A stretch of 64,000 nucleotides of DNA. Source: Thermoguttaceae bacterium. GTDB taxonomy: Bacteria; Planctomycetota; Planctomycetia; Pirellulales; Thermoguttaceae. Numbering within the stretch: the stretch's first letter is position 1; each line of letters begins with the position of its first letter. The translations under genes were made by a program, and so were the position numbers. The notes below the pieces were generated by a model. The model had not been told where the DNA came from. It saw nothing but the letters and a program-made list of their open reading frames with translations, and did not search any database. The stretch spans positions 1 through 64,000 of the forward strand of contig JAFQXE010000014.1 in NCBI GenBank assembly GCA_017407125.1, in the 5' to 3' direction. This document shows positions 27,166 through 36,172 of this stretch, in pieces.

Positions 27166-27595
27166 ACGTTCTCGCAAGTACGACGTTACCGGAAAGCCGG
27201 AGGTATGCCCATGGGTTTACACCCGTGGCTCGCCTAAGCGTAACTACGGTTGGTAAACTCAATACAGTATTGTAATTCCGGCGTTTCGGTTCGCCGTTGG
27301 CGAACAAATCGCCGCGAGGTGTGCATACCAAAACGACGCAGCCGAAAACTATTCCGGGTCGCGGACGAAGTCCGCAACAGAAAATTTTTACCACAAAGAA
27401 CACAACGAAACAATCGAGAGACGCTTTGCGGCGGAAGCCTCCAAAAAACTCGAGAACGTGGAAAGCCGCTTCGTCCTGCTGGTTCGCGGACGCATCGTCC
27501 GCCGTATCGTCTCTGTCTCTCCGTTCCCCCTCAAATCGTTCGGCGTCAGGCGTCTTATTTATAGATTGCGTTGTCTGTTTTCCGCTGTCGTCATC
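27166..27595. repeat. Repeat mosaic upstream of the third ankyrin gene
   Basis: CCCATGGGTTTACACCCGTGG hairpin followed by CTCGCCTAAGCG (about 27206-27241); GCCGCGAGGTGTGCATACCAAA module (about 27310); GGGTCGCGGACGAAGTCCGC (27356-27375); ACCACAAAGAACACAACGAA (27390-27409); 27431-27503 nearly identical to 24312-24384. No gene seen. Confidence 0.7.
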
Positions 27596-29911
27596 ATGAA
27601 CTATCGAAAATCCCTGTTGAACGCTATTGTCGTTTTCCTGACAGCTTTAACTGTTGCAGCGGGCTGTTGCAAGACGAACAGCGCCGTCAGTCCGTCGGCG
27701 GATGGAGATGAAGGGAATGTTACTGCCGAGCAGTCGGAAGAAACGGCGAAGAAACCTGTCAAGCGGTCGCTGGACGAGATAGCGTTACATTATTTTGGCA
27801 AAAGTAAAATCGAACGTTTTGAAAAGGCGTTTCAAAGCGGAGATGTTGACGCGTCCAATTTTGGAGATGAGGTTCTTCATTATGCCGCGATGACCGGCGA
27901 TTTGGATCGCGTTAAATTATTAGTGAACCGCGGCGCAGACGTTTATTCAATTGGCAAATGGAATCGTACAGAGCTGCATTTCGCTGCCCAAAGCGGCAAT
28001 CTGAAACTGGTTGAGTTTCTGGTCAAGCAGGGACTCAACGTCAACGCATCAGACGACCCCTTAAATCAGACGGTTTTGCATTTTGCCGCGCAAAGCGGAA
28101 ATCTGGCTCTTGTAGAGTATCTTGTCAAACAGGGCGCTGACCTTTTTGTTACAGATGTAAGCGAATGTACCGTCTTGTACGATGCGGTTCTAAGCGGCAA
28201 TACTGAACTGGTTCAATGGCTGATCAAACAGGGTTTGGACTTTAATCCGTCAGACGATTGGGTCGTTTTGTTTTTTGCCGTCCAAAGCGGTTCTTTGGAA
28301 ATGCTTGATTGGCTGATCCAGGACGGCATGAACGTTAACGCGATTAACGAACAGGGGGAGACGGTCTTGCATTATGCGGCTGGTAAAGGCGATCTGGAAT
28401 TGGTTAAGCGGCTGGTTTCGCATGGGGCAAACGTCTACGTAACTGGCGAAGACGGGTGGTCTGTCTTGCATTACGCGGCTCGAAGCGGCAATTTGGAACT
28501 GGTACAATGGCTTATTGAACAGGGGTTGAATCTTTACGAAACTGACGACTCGAATTTAACCATCTTATACAACGCGGCTCGAAGCGGCAATTTGGAACTG
28601 GTTGAGTGGCTGCTTAATCAGGGGTTGGATGTTAACGAAAAAGATTTTTTTGAGAACCCGACAGTCTTGTATTCTGCGGCTCGCAGCGGCAATTTGAAGC
28701 TGGTTGAGCGTCTGATTGAACGCGGCGCGGACGTCAAAGACCGCGATGATCTTATGAAGTTTATTCTTAACGCTCCCCTTATCGATTATTCTGAACAGTA
28801 TTGCCAGAAGCTGATAGAATGGTGGTGGAAAGACGGCTCAAAAGTCAACGTAAAAGACTTTAACGGACGTACAGCTTTGAATTTACTGGTTAAGAAGGAA
28901 CTCAGTCTGGTTGACGCTGATACTTTAGACGATTCTGAAAGCGTCTATGTGAATTCCATTGGTCAAAACAGTTCTTTGGAACGGGTAAAGTATCTCATTG
29001 AACATGGCGCAGACGTCAACAACCAAGACCGTTTTGGATGGTCGGCTTTACAATCCGCCGCTTATAACGATGATCGGGACATGGTTCAATATCTGGTTGA
29101 ACAGGGCGCAGACGTCAATGCTAAAAGTAATCTTGAAAAGACAGCCTTGCATTACGCCGCTCAGAATGGGAATTTGAAACTGGTTCAATATCTCATTGAA
29201 CATGGGGCGGACGTCAACGCTAAAGATGGTTCAGAAACAACGCTTCTGCATTTTGCCGTTCTAAGCGGTAATTTGAAACTGGTGCAATGGCTGGCTGGTC
29301 AGGGCTTGGACGTTAAAGCAAAAGACATTGACGAAAAGACCGCATTGCATTTTGCCATCCTGAGTGAAAATAAAAATCTGGTTGAGTGGTTTTTAGAGCA
29401 GGGTGCAGACGTCAATGCAAAAGATAAAAAGGGATGTACAGCATTGCTTTTAGCCGCTGAAAACAGTTATATGAATCTGGCTCAATGGCTGGTTGAGCAT
29501 GAGGCGGACGTCAACGCCAAAGACTGTTACGGAAAGACGGCTTTGCTTTATATTGCTGAATACGGTTATCTGAAACAGGCTCGGTGGTTTGTTGAACATG
29601 GCGCGGACGTGAATGCAAAAGACAATAAACAACGAACAGCCTTGTTTTACGCCGTCCAGAGCGGTTCTTTAGAACTGGTTCAGTGGCTGGTCAAGCAGGG
29701 GCTGGACGTCAACGCGACGGACGACGAGGGAAGAACCGTCCTTCATCATGAATCTCACTGCCGCTTTTTGAAAATCGTTCAATGGCTGGTCAAGCAGGGA
29801 ATAGACGTCAACGCGACAGACAAAGACGGACATACAGTTTTGTTTTACGCCGATGAAGATAACAATCTGCAAGTGATTCGCTGGCTGAAAAAACAGGGCG
29901 CCGAGAATTAA
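27596..29911 (+). CDS. Large ankyrin repeat lipoprotein
   Basis: 771 residues from ATG 27596; the 46 codons upstream are repeat DNA. The signal peptide ends in the lipobox VAAGC (Cys near residue 23), so the protein should be lipid-anchored in the envelope. About 20 ankyrin units run from about 85 to the end, consensus LHYAAQSGNLELVQWLIEQGADVNAKD, with a diverged stretch around 385-460. A Ser/Glu-rich linker follows the lipid anchor. Paralogous to the protein at 21693 and, like it, followed by a MYKN small-protein gene (30005). No enzyme domain; presumed binding protein. Confidence 0.87.
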   Translation: MNYRKSLLNAIVVFLTALTVAAGCCKTNSAVSPSADGDEGNVTAEQSEETAKKPVKRSLDEIALHYFGKSKIERFEKAFQSGDVDASNFGDEVLHYAAMTGDLDRVKLLVNRGADVYSIGKWNRTELHFAAQSGNLKLVEFLVKQGLNVNASDDPLNQTVLHFAAQSGNLALVEYLVKQGADLFVTDVSECTVLYDAVLSGNTELVQWLIKQGLDFNPSDDWVVLFFAVQSGSLEMLDWLIQDGMNVNAINEQGETVLHYAAGKGDLELVKRLVSHGANVYVTGEDGWSVLHYAARSGNLELVQWLIEQGLNLYETDDSNLTILYNAARSGNLELVEWLLNQGLDVNEKDFFENPTVLYSAARSGNLKLVERLIERGADVKDRDDLMKFILNAPLIDYSEQYCQKLIEWWWKDGSKVNVKDFNGRTALNLLVKKELSLVDADTLDDSESVYVNSIGQNSSLERVKYLIEHGADVNNQDRFGWSALQSAAYNDDRDMVQYLVEQGADVNAKSNLEKTALHYAAQNGNLKLVQYLIEHGADVNAKDGSETTLLHFAVLSGNLKLVQWLAGQGLDVKAKDIDEKTALHFAILSENKNLVEWFLEQGADVNAKDKKGCTALLLAAENSYMNLAQWLVEHEADVNAKDCYGKTALLYIAEYGYLKQARWFVEHGADVNAKDNKQRTALFYAVQSGSLELVQWLVKQGLDVNATDDEGRTVLHHESHCRFLKIVQWLVKQGIDVNATDKDGHTVLFYADEDNNLQVIRWLKKQGAEN

Positions 29912-30004
29912 TTAGTAATTAGTAATTACGCAAAGCGCTGCTCAGTGATTTGGCGAGCTTCGCTCGCGATACGGAAGCGTTTTGGGTTGAAAGGGATTAA
30001 AACC

Positions 30005-30376
30005 ATGTATAAGAATATCGCTATCGTTTTATTGCTGATAATTTGTTTTGGATTCTATGCGGAAGGCGTTCAACAAGCTCAGCAGAATGCGCGGCTTCAA
30101 TATACCGTTAAAGTCGTCGCGGCGTTTAATCAAGAGTATTTTTCAAAACATAATCTTGACTGGAACGACTACCTCGCATCCGTTGAGCAGCGCATAGCGG
30201 ACGAAAAAGCAAGTAAAGGCGACAGCGTTCTGGAACGGTATTTCGATAACTGCCAATCCTGTTCGCTCCCGCCGGCGTCAGAGGAAAACAAAAACGAAAA
30301 TCCTGAGAATCAAAGTCGGGACGATTCAAAAGACGACGCAATCGCGTCAGACGGCAGGCTGGGTTCGGCTAATTAA
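30005..30376 (+). CDS. Small membrane or secreted protein, copy 2 of the MYKN family
   Basis: 123 residues from ATG 30005. Same architecture as the protein at 24582: hydrophobic segment at about 4-20, then a conserved region including NARLQYTVKVVAAFNQEYF and CQSC near residue 85. The C-terminal tail is longer and different (DDAIASDGRLGSAN). DNA identity with the first copy is very high from the ATG through CQSC and drops after it. It lies 93 bases after the ankyrin lipoprotein gene and 11 bases before the next gene, so it is probably in an operon with both. Confidence 0.72.
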   Translation: MYKNIAIVLLLIICFGFYAEGVQQAQQNARLQYTVKVVAAFNQEYFSKHNLDWNDYLASVEQRIADEKASKGDSVLERYFDNCQSCSLPPASEENKNENPENQSRDDSKDDAIASDGRLGSAN

Positions 30377-30387
30377 GGAGGCGTATT

Positions 30388-30795
30388 ATGAAAGTGAAAT
30401 ATTGGATAGCGACGTTCGTTATCGTGTATTTGTTATTTACAACGTATGTAACGGTAAAGTTTGTTGTTCATGTTGTGTACACAGGGTTTGCTGAAGACAG
30501 TATCTCCGATTTTTACTGTTGTCTCGATGAATGTAGACGCAATCCCCAATTAAAAAGCGAATTAAAAGACTCCGTCGAATCTTATTATCCATCAGGATCG
30601 CGGCTGCCAAAAGATTCTGCATGGGATGGTATCGTTGAAATGGTTCGTAAAGACGTGTTGCTTCAAATCGAGACTGTGCCGCCGGACGTAACAGAAGTAG
30701 AATCGTTAAAGATAAAGGTTGATTTGCTTTCTTCCCGGCTTGACGACCTTCAAAATGAAAATATGCGTCTCCAAAAGGCTTTGGAGGAGAAATAG
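30388..30795 (+). CDS. Small inner-membrane protein with C-terminal coiled coil
   Basis: 135 residues. Membrane segment at about 6-30 (WIATFVIVYLLFTTYVTVKFVVHVV). The C-terminus (about 105-135) is a heptad-repeat coiled coil (LKIKVDLLSSRLDDLQNENM). AAGGAGG lies seven bases before the ATG, one of the best ribosome sites in the window. A cysteine pair (DFYCCLDEC) follows the membrane segment. Family not recognised. Close spacing with the MYKN gene suggests a three-gene unit: ankyrin lipoprotein, MYKN protein, coiled-coil protein. Confidence 0.7.
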   Translation: MKVKYWIATFVIVYLLFTTYVTVKFVVHVVYTGFAEDSISDFYCCLDECRRNPQLKSELKDSVESYYPSGSRLPKDSAWDGIVEMVRKDVLLQIETVPPDVTEVESLKIKVDLLSSRLDDLQNENMRLQKALEEK

Positions 30796-30814
30796 TCAAA
30801 GGAGAAAGCGAAAG

Positions 30815-31050
30815 TTTGTTTCGAGTTTTTGCCTGACGGCGAATGCAGGCGAGGACGCCTGCGGTCGACGTGGACGTCGACCCTCCGAATCGCAAAGCGT
30901 AACTCTGTTCGTTTCGATCATGCCCATGGGTTTACACCCGTGGCTCGCCTAAGCGTAACTACGTTCGCTTCGCGTCCGTTTAAAAAACTTTGCGAACTTT
31001 GCGGACTTTGCGTGAGACTTTTCCGGGCGCTTACGCAACCTGGCTCGCCT
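30815..31050. repeat. Repeat mosaic
   Basis: CCTGACGGCGAATGCAGGCGAGGAC module shared with 25710; CCCATGGGTTTACACCCGTGG plus CTCGCCTAAGCG (about 30922-30956), the same as near 27206; then a CCGGGCGCTTACGCAACC..GGCTCGCCTAA module. No gene seen. Confidence 0.65.
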
Positions 31051-31194
31051 AATCGTTTCAGTTCCTTTTCCTCCAGCCCTCCTTGCAGGAGGACAGAAGG
31101 AAAAGGTTATTTGACGATATTCTATTTTGCGTGTTCTTTGTTCCGTGGGTTAAAACCCACGGCTAGAAACATTAAACCGCTGACGCGGTTTTAG
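31051..31194 (+). repeat. Composite hairpin element, copy B
   Basis: Same order as 1742-1885: AATCGTTTCAGT, hairpin (31064-31106, about 20-base arms with three mismatches, sequence unrelated to copy A), TTTGACGATATTCT, CCGTGGGTTAAAACCCACGG, CTAGAAACATTAAACCGC..GCGGTTTTAG. Confidence 0.8.
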
Positions 31195-31291
31195 TTGAAC
31201 GCTTCGCGTCTGATATTTAAAACTTCGCGAACATCCTCCGCGTCTCCGCGTGAGATTTTTCCGGGGGCTTACGCAAGAATTGTTTTGTTAC

Positions 31292-31325
31292 AAAAAAAGA
31301 CGCCCGAGGGCTCGGGCGTCTTTCT
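31292..31325 (-). terminator. Rho-independent terminator of the HAD gene
   Basis: Perfect 10-bp stem GACGCCCGAG/CTCGGGCGTC (31299-31308 with 31311-31320) and, on the minus strand, seven T directly after it; 15 bases beyond the stop codon. Confidence 0.9.
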
Positions 31326-31340
31326 TTTTGACTTCTCTTC

Positions 31341-32204
31341 TCAGACGACTTTCCATGGCGGGAGTTCCGGCAGGAAGGTTTCGAATTCCGCCAGAAGGGC
31401 TTCCTGGTACTCGCCGGCGAAGGTTCCGTTGAAGAACTTGTCGGCGCCCTCTTCATAGAAGCGTTTCCAGGACGCTTCTTCCGCTCCGGGGTTGATCGGG
31501 TAGAAGAGCGTGTTGTTGGCTTTTGCGGCTTTGTAGTCGCCCGGCGCGTCGCCGATCATCAGGGATTTGTTCGGCGCGTACTGGTTGGCGTTGACGAGCA
31601 TCTCCTTTTTCGTCCCGTATTCCTGACCGCAAATGACGACCGTGTACTTGGCAATGTCGTGTTCCGCCCATTCGCGTTCCAGAGCCTCGTTGGGCGTGGC
31701 GGAAACGACCATGATGTCGCCCTGGGCGCTGAGCTTTTCCAGCGATTCCCGAACGAACGGGAACGGCGGAACGCCATGGACGATTTTCGTAACGGCGTCG
31801 TTTACCGCCAGCGACCATTCCAGCGCCCGTTTCAGACCCGGGTCGTTGGTTTGACGAACCGCTTCCATCAAGGCGGCGTTGCCGAGCTTGTTTTCCCGTT
31901 CCATCCAGTCGAGCAGGCTTTGCGGCAGTTCAATATGAATCCCGCGGGCGATGACTTCCGGACGGCGGTTAAGCCAGACGACAGAGTCTCGCAGAGCCGG
32001 GAACCGGTTGCAGCCGCGCGTTTTCGAGTACAGGTTGACGAACTCGTTCGCCTCGCGAGCGTATTTGCTCACGCCCTGCATTCCCCAGTAGCTGATCGTA
32101 TTGGGAATAAAACATTCTTTATGCTTCAGCTCCATCGTATCGAACGCGCAGCCGTCAGAGTCAATGCCGATAAAAAATTCGTGTTTGGGAGTGATGGTTA
32201 TCAT
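31341..32204 (-). CDS. HAD-superfamily hydrolase
   Basis: 287 residues. Motif I is DSDGCAFDT at about 15-23, where Asp15 would be the nucleophile. Motif II is VVSATPN, and motif IV is MIGDAPGDYKAAK near 218-230. A large cap insertion between motifs I and II (about 25-150) is longer than in simple phosphoglycolate phosphatases. Likely a cytoplasmic phosphatase or phosphonatase-like enzyme; substrate unknown. It follows hisD on the same strand after a 146-base gap filled by a GTGGTTAGT fold-back element and ends at a strong terminator. Confidence 0.85.
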   Translation of the reverse strand: MITITPKHEFFIGIDSDGCAFDTMELKHKECFIPNTISYWGMQGVSKYAREANEFVNLYSKTRGCNRFPALRDSVVWLNRRPEVIARGIHIELPQSLLDWMERENKLGNAALMEAVRQTNDPGLKRALEWSLAVNDAVTKIVHGVPPFPFVRESLEKLSAQGDIMVVSATPNEALEREWAEHDIAKYTVVICGQEYGTKKEMLVNANQYAPNKSLMIGDAPGDYKAAKANNTLFYPINPGAEEASWKRFYEEGADKFFNGTFAGEYQEALLAEFETFLPELPPWKVV

Positions 32205-32213
32205 GGTTGAGTG

Positions 32214-32348
32214 GGGGAATAGGGAGTAGGGAATAGGGAGTAGGGGGTGGTAAGTGGTTAGTGGTTAGTGGTTAGGAGGAAGTGGTTAGTGGTTAGTGGG
32301 AGTTCCGCTTGCGTCCTTACCACTTACAACTTACCACTTCTCACTTAA
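32214..32348. repeat. GTGGTTAGT fold-back element
   Basis: Left side iterates GGGAATAGGGAGTA and then GTGGTTAGTG about five times; after the short spacer TTCCGCTTGCGTCC the right side reads TTACCACTTACAACTTACCAC, the complement of the iterated word. It lies between hisD and the HAD gene. Confidence 0.8.
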
Positions 32349-32350
32349 TA

Positions 32351-33691
32351 TCACATTCTCACCCGGACGCTTTCTCTGTGTCCGGTGAGTCCTTCTTTTG
32401 TTGCGAGGGATTCAACCAGCGGGGCGAGTTGACGCATGCCGTCGCGGTTGAAATGGATTACGCTGCCGGGTCGGACGAAGTCGTTGGCGGACAAGCCGGA
32501 GGCGAATCGGGCTGTGCCGCTGGTCGGGAGGACGTGCGATGGGCCGGCGCAGTAGTCGCCCAGCGCAACCGGCGTGTACGTTCCGAGGAAAATCGCCCCA
32601 GCGTTGTGCAGTTTGGGCAGAAGCTCTTCGGCGTTGTCGATCGCAACGTGGAGGTGTTCCGGCGCGATGGCGTCGCTGATTTGACAGGCGTCGTCCGGGT
32701 CTTGAGCCAGAATCAGAGCGCCGAAATCTTCCAGACATTGCCGAGCCAGGTCGCCCCGGCTGAGCTGTCCGAGCATGACGTCCAACTCGCCGATAACGGC
32801 GTCTAAAGTGGGCTTGTGCCATCCGATGAGGATGCTGGCGCCAGGCGCGTGTTCCGCCTGCGCGATGAGGTCGGCGGCAATGTACTTCGGATTGGTGGAA
32901 TCGTCTACAATAACGATGACTTCGCTCGGTCCGGCGATGGAGTCAATAGCGACGTCGCCGAAGACAAACCGTTTTGCCAGGGCGACAAACAGGTTGCCCG
33001 GCCCCACGATTTTGTCGACTTTGGGCAGTCCTTCAACGCCGTACGCCAGCGCGGCAACCGCCTGAGCGCCGCCGACGCGGTAGACTTCTTTAATTCCCAA
33101 CTCGCAACAAACCGCCAGCATGTCGCGGTTATACGACCCGTTTGGCGTGGGCGGGGCGACAACGGCGATTTCCTTGACCCCGGCGCACTGAGCGGGAATG
33201 GCTGTCATGAGGACGCTGGACGGGTACGCTGCCGCGCCGCCGGGTACGCAGACCCCAACTCGATTGAGCGGCAAGTACCGTTCCATGAGGTATCCGTTGG
33301 GACGTTCGACGCGGACGTCTTTGTGCAGAATCGCCGTCTGGAATTCGACGATGTTCTGACGAATTTTACGGACGGCGTCCAGAAACTCCGGTTCGACGCT
33401 GTCGCGCGCCTTGTCGAGTTCTTCCTGCGGGACGCGAAGCTCTTCCGGCGTCATGCGTTTGCCGTCGATTCGTTCCGAGTATTCCAGAACGGCGTCCAGC
33501 CCCCGGGCGTCAACGTCGCGGCAAATCTTCTCGACAACCTGCTGAGGCGTGAGCGCCTCGCCGAAAATCTCGATCGTCCGCTGACGTCCCGCTTCCGAAA
33601 CGACGTCCCCGCGCGGGGAGAGAGTCTTGCGAAGCTGAGTCATAAACTCCGCCGCCTGACCGTCCTGGCTGCTGATGTATTTGATGTTCAT
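32351..33691 (-). CDS. hisD: Histidinol dehydrogenase
   Basis: 446 residues, near the usual 430. It oxidises L-histidinol to L-histidine in two NAD-dependent steps, the last reactions of histidine synthesis. Family signatures seen: VCVPGGAAAYPSSVLMTAIPA (about 150-170), KIVGPGNLFVALAKR, IAGPSEVIVI, the zinc-site region LIAQAEHAPGAS, EHLHVAIDN, and the C-terminal GDYCAGPSHVLPTSGTARFASGLS. AGGGA lies five to six bases before the ATG. No other his genes adjoin it. Confidence 0.97.
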   Translation of the reverse strand: MNIKYISSQDGQAAEFMTQLRKTLSPRGDVVSEAGRQRTIEIFGEALTPQQVVEKICRDVDARGLDAVLEYSERIDGKRMTPEELRVPQEELDKARDSVEPEFLDAVRKIRQNIVEFQTAILHKDVRVERPNGYLMERYLPLNRVGVCVPGGAAAYPSSVLMTAIPAQCAGVKEIAVVAPPTPNGSYNRDMLAVCCELGIKEVYRVGGAQAVAALAYGVEGLPKVDKIVGPGNLFVALAKRFVFGDVAIDSIAGPSEVIVIVDDSTNPKYIAADLIAQAEHAPGASILIGWHKPTLDAVIGELDVMLGQLSRGDLARQCLEDFGALILAQDPDDACQISDAIAPEHLHVAIDNAEELLPKLHNAGAIFLGTYTPVALGDYCAGPSHVLPTSGTARFASGLSANDFVRPGSVIHFNRDGMRQLAPLVESLATKEGLTGHRESVRVRM

Positions 33692-33799
33692 TTTAATCCC
33701 TGATTTCTGCGGGTTAATAATATATGATGAAATCGTTTAGTTTCGATTAGACGCTATTGTACCTCTTATGGAAAAAATGTCAATAAGCGGCGAAACAGT

Positions 33800-33920
33800 C
33801 GGGGAGGGCGCTGGGAGGATTCTGGGAGAGCGCTGGGAGCGGCTGGGAGGATTCTGGGAAACGATGGCAAGTCCCAGAAGTTCTCAGCCCTTCCCAGAAG
33901 TTCCCAGAAATTCCCAGCTT
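33800..33920. repeat. CTGGGA fold-back element
   Basis: Iterated CTGGGAG and ATTCTGGGA words on the left; after ACGATGGCAAG the right side runs CCCAGAAGTTCTCAGCCC and CCCAGAAATTCCCAGC, complementary to the left. It lies between divergent hisD and the nucleotidyltransferase pair, the only feature in a 367-base gap apart from the promoter. Confidence 0.8.
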
Positions 33921-33973
33921 TTCCTTCAGCAAGACGTCGCTTGCACCCGTTTTTTGCTATCCCCCGTTTCCCC

Positions 33974-34001
33974 TTGACTTCAACTAATTGCATATTATAA
34001 T
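33974..34001 (+). promoter_or_regulatory. Promoter for the nucleotidyltransferase pair
   Basis: TTGACT (33974-33979), a 16-base spacer, TATAAT (33996-34001); leader about 50 bases to the ATG at 34059. Confidence 0.65.
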
Positions 34002-34058
34002 TGTCTGATAAGTTAAATGTGATTGAGAAAAAAGCGGTTTTGGAAAGGATTCTGTGAA

Positions 34059-35132
34059 ATGGATTACAGCTTGGAAAGCCTTGAGTCTGCGGACAATCCT
34101 CGCGTTCTCTTCCGGGGAATCTCCGGCAGCAGGGCGTATGGAACGCAGAACGCCAACAGCGACACGGATATTCGCGGCATTTTTGTCGCGCCGTCTGCCG
34201 AGTACGCGCGTCTGAACCTGCCGCCAAAACAGATTTCAGACGAACGGAACGATCGGACGTATTATTCTCTCGTACGTTTCTGCGAGCTGATGTCGGAAGC
34301 CAATCCCACGACGCTGGAAATGCTCTTCCTGCCGGAGGACTGCATTCTGAAAACCTCGTCGGCGTATTCCGTGCTTGTTGCCAACAGGGAACTGTTCATC
34401 ACGCAGAAGGTTGTGGACAGTTACCTCAACTATGCCGTGAGCCAGTTCAGGAGAGCCAGGGGGACGAACAAGCGAGTCTGGAATCCGTGTCCGGAAGAAC
34501 CGCCGCGTCCAGAGGAATACTGTCTGTTTCTGGCAGACGCCAAAGGGGCGCCTGTTCCTGTCAGGAAAACGAACGTGGATCTTGCCAACTGCATGATCTC
34601 AAGACTTATCGGAAATCGCGCTGGGAATATGTTTGCCTTGTACGACTACGGCTCGCCGACAGGGGGCGTATTTCGCGGCGGGCTGCCTTTTGAGACCGAT
34701 GTCGCCAAGCTTGATCAGGAAAAGAGAATCGGCATCCTCCTTTTCAACGAGCAGGCGTTTAACGCAGCGAAGAAACAGCATCGCGAGTATTGGGAGTGGC
34801 GTCGAAACAGAAATGAATCAAGATGGATAGCCCAAGAGCGCGGCGAGATGGATTACGACTCGAAGAATATGATGCATCTGGTGCGGATTTTGATGTCGGG
34901 CGAGAATATCGTGAAAACCGGCAAACCCTTGGTGCGCGTTGAAGGAGAACAACTGGAGACGCTTCTTGCCATCCGTCGCGGAGATTGGACGTTTGACCAA
35001 ATTATGGCGTTTGCTGAAGAAATACAGAAGAGCATCCAAAACAGCGACAAAGACCGTTTGCCGCCTGACTGCGACAGGGTCGCTGTGGATGCGTTGATTG
35101 CAGAAGTTATGAAGGAGGCTGGAGTCGCATGA
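34059..35132 (+). CDS. Predicted nucleotidyltransferase (COG3541-like), first of a pair
   Basis: 357 residues from ATG 34059, chosen for AAGGA nine bases upstream over a TTG at 34023. The polymerase-beta-type nucleotidyltransferase signature GISGSRAYGTQNANSDTDIRG is at about 20-40: GS, then the paired acidic residues DxD. The rest is helical, with FLPEDCILKTS and the basic FRRARGTNKR stretches. The family should transfer NMP to an acceptor, but substrate and acceptor are unknown; related proteins occur in phages and RNA-repair or toxin settings. Its stop overlaps the next start (ATGA), so the two are translationally coupled. Confidence 0.8.
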   Translation: MDYSLESLESADNPRVLFRGISGSRAYGTQNANSDTDIRGIFVAPSAEYARLNLPPKQISDERNDRTYYSLVRFCELMSEANPTTLEMLFLPEDCILKTSSAYSVLVANRELFITQKVVDSYLNYAVSQFRRARGTNKRVWNPCPEEPPRPEEYCLFLADAKGAPVPVRKTNVDLANCMISRLIGNRAGNMFALYDYGSPTGGVFRGGLPFETDVAKLDQEKRIGILLFNEQAFNAAKKQHREYWEWRRNRNESRWIAQERGEMDYDSKNMMHLVRILMSGENIVKTGKPLVRVEGEQLETLLAIRRGDWTFDQIMAFAEEIQKSIQNSDKDRLPPDCDRVAVDALIAEVMKEAGVA

Positions 35133-35914
35133 AAGACAACAAGACGCAAATTGAAGAAGCCCTCAAGGCGATTGAATCAAAACACGGCTGTCGGGTATTG
35201 TTTGCTGTGGAGAGCGGTTCGAGGGCGTGGGGGTTCGCCTCGCCTGACAGCGATTACGACGTCCGGGGCGTGTACGTTAAACCGCTCGACTGGTATCTCC
35301 AACTGAATACCAATACTCCTGACACAATCGTCGAGGAGTTTCCCGGCGATCTGGATATTTCGCTCTGGGATTTGCGGAAGGCTCTTGTCCATACGGCAAA
35401 GTCCAATCCGTCTTTCTTCGAGTGGTTAAGAAGCCCGATAGTCTACCGGGACAGCGAACTGATTGACGTCATGAATACGCTCAAAGCCGAGTGTTTCGAT
35501 CCGGTACACGTCGCCTGCCATTACGCTTCGATGTTGCGTAAATCAATGGAAGCGCAAAACCCGGACGGATCAATCCGCATTAAGAGACTCTGCTACGCGC
35601 TTCGGTCAAGCGTCTGCGTGAAATTCACGATGACGTTCAAGACAATGCCGCCCACGCTTTTTGCTGAGACGCTCGAAAAAGTCGAGCTGAGCGCTGAAGA
35701 ACGGGAGGCGATTCAGGAAGTTCTTGCTCGAAAGGAACATGCCCTGGAATCCGATACGATAACGCCTGATTCTCGGCTTGAGAAACTGCTTGAAGACCAA
35801 TTAGATTCAATCGCGTCGAGCGCTCTGGGCAAGTTCAATCAGACGGCTGAAACCTATGCCCGGCTTGAACAACTGTTCCGAGCCTGCGTCAAAGGGGAAA
35901 TGTTTCAAGAGTAG
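35129..35914 (+). CDS. Predicted nucleotidyltransferase (COG3541-like), second of a pair
   Basis: 261 residues. Signature VESGSRAWGFASPDSDYDVRG at about 27-47 has the same GS and DxD residues as the upstream protein, so both are probably active. Later regions also align in order (TxxExL-type helix SNPSFFEWLRSP; ALRSSVCVKF), but this protein is shorter. The 4-base overlap with the preceding gene suggests a heteromer. Not a recent duplication: the two differ outside the active site. Confidence 0.82.
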   Translation: MKDNKTQIEEALKAIESKHGCRVLFAVESGSRAWGFASPDSDYDVRGVYVKPLDWYLQLNTNTPDTIVEEFPGDLDISLWDLRKALVHTAKSNPSFFEWLRSPIVYRDSELIDVMNTLKAECFDPVHVACHYASMLRKSMEAQNPDGSIRIKRLCYALRSSVCVKFTMTFKTMPPTLFAETLEKVELSAEEREAIQEVLARKEHALESDTITPDSRLEKLLEDQLDSIASSALGKFNQTAETYARLEQLFRACVKGEMFQE

Positions 35915-35929
35915 AAACGCCCACGGGTT

Positions 35930-36160
35930 TACACCCGTGGCTCGCCTGATCGTTTTTTTATTTGCTCGTTTATTCCGTTGGTTAAAACCCACTCCTATTA
36001 ATATTGTACCGCTAACGAGGTTCTAAGCCCGGGAACTAATGTTCCCGGCTCGCCTAATATACTTTGCGTACATCCTCCGCACCTCCGCGTCTCCGCGTGA
36101 GGTTTAAATTTCTTTTCGTAAATTTCGCTTATTTCGTGTTTTTCGTGTTTAAAAACTTCA
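35930..36160. repeat. Repeat mosaic
   Basis: CCCACGGGTTTACACCCGTGG plus CTCGCCT (about 35921-35947); a degenerate GGTTAAAACCCACT..TTGTACCGCTAACGAGGTTCTA copy of the composite element's right half (35972-36025); AAGCCCGGGAACTAATGTTCCCGG hairpin (36027-36050); GCGTCTCCGCGTGAGG (about 36083-36101); partial CACGAAA-type element (36105-36155). No gene seen. Confidence 0.7.
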
Positions 36161-36172
36161 GAGCCTCGCCGA

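Noticed and set aside
31559..31854. Frames inside the HAD gene on both strands
   Set aside because: Shadows of a gene with intact HAD motifs and terminator.
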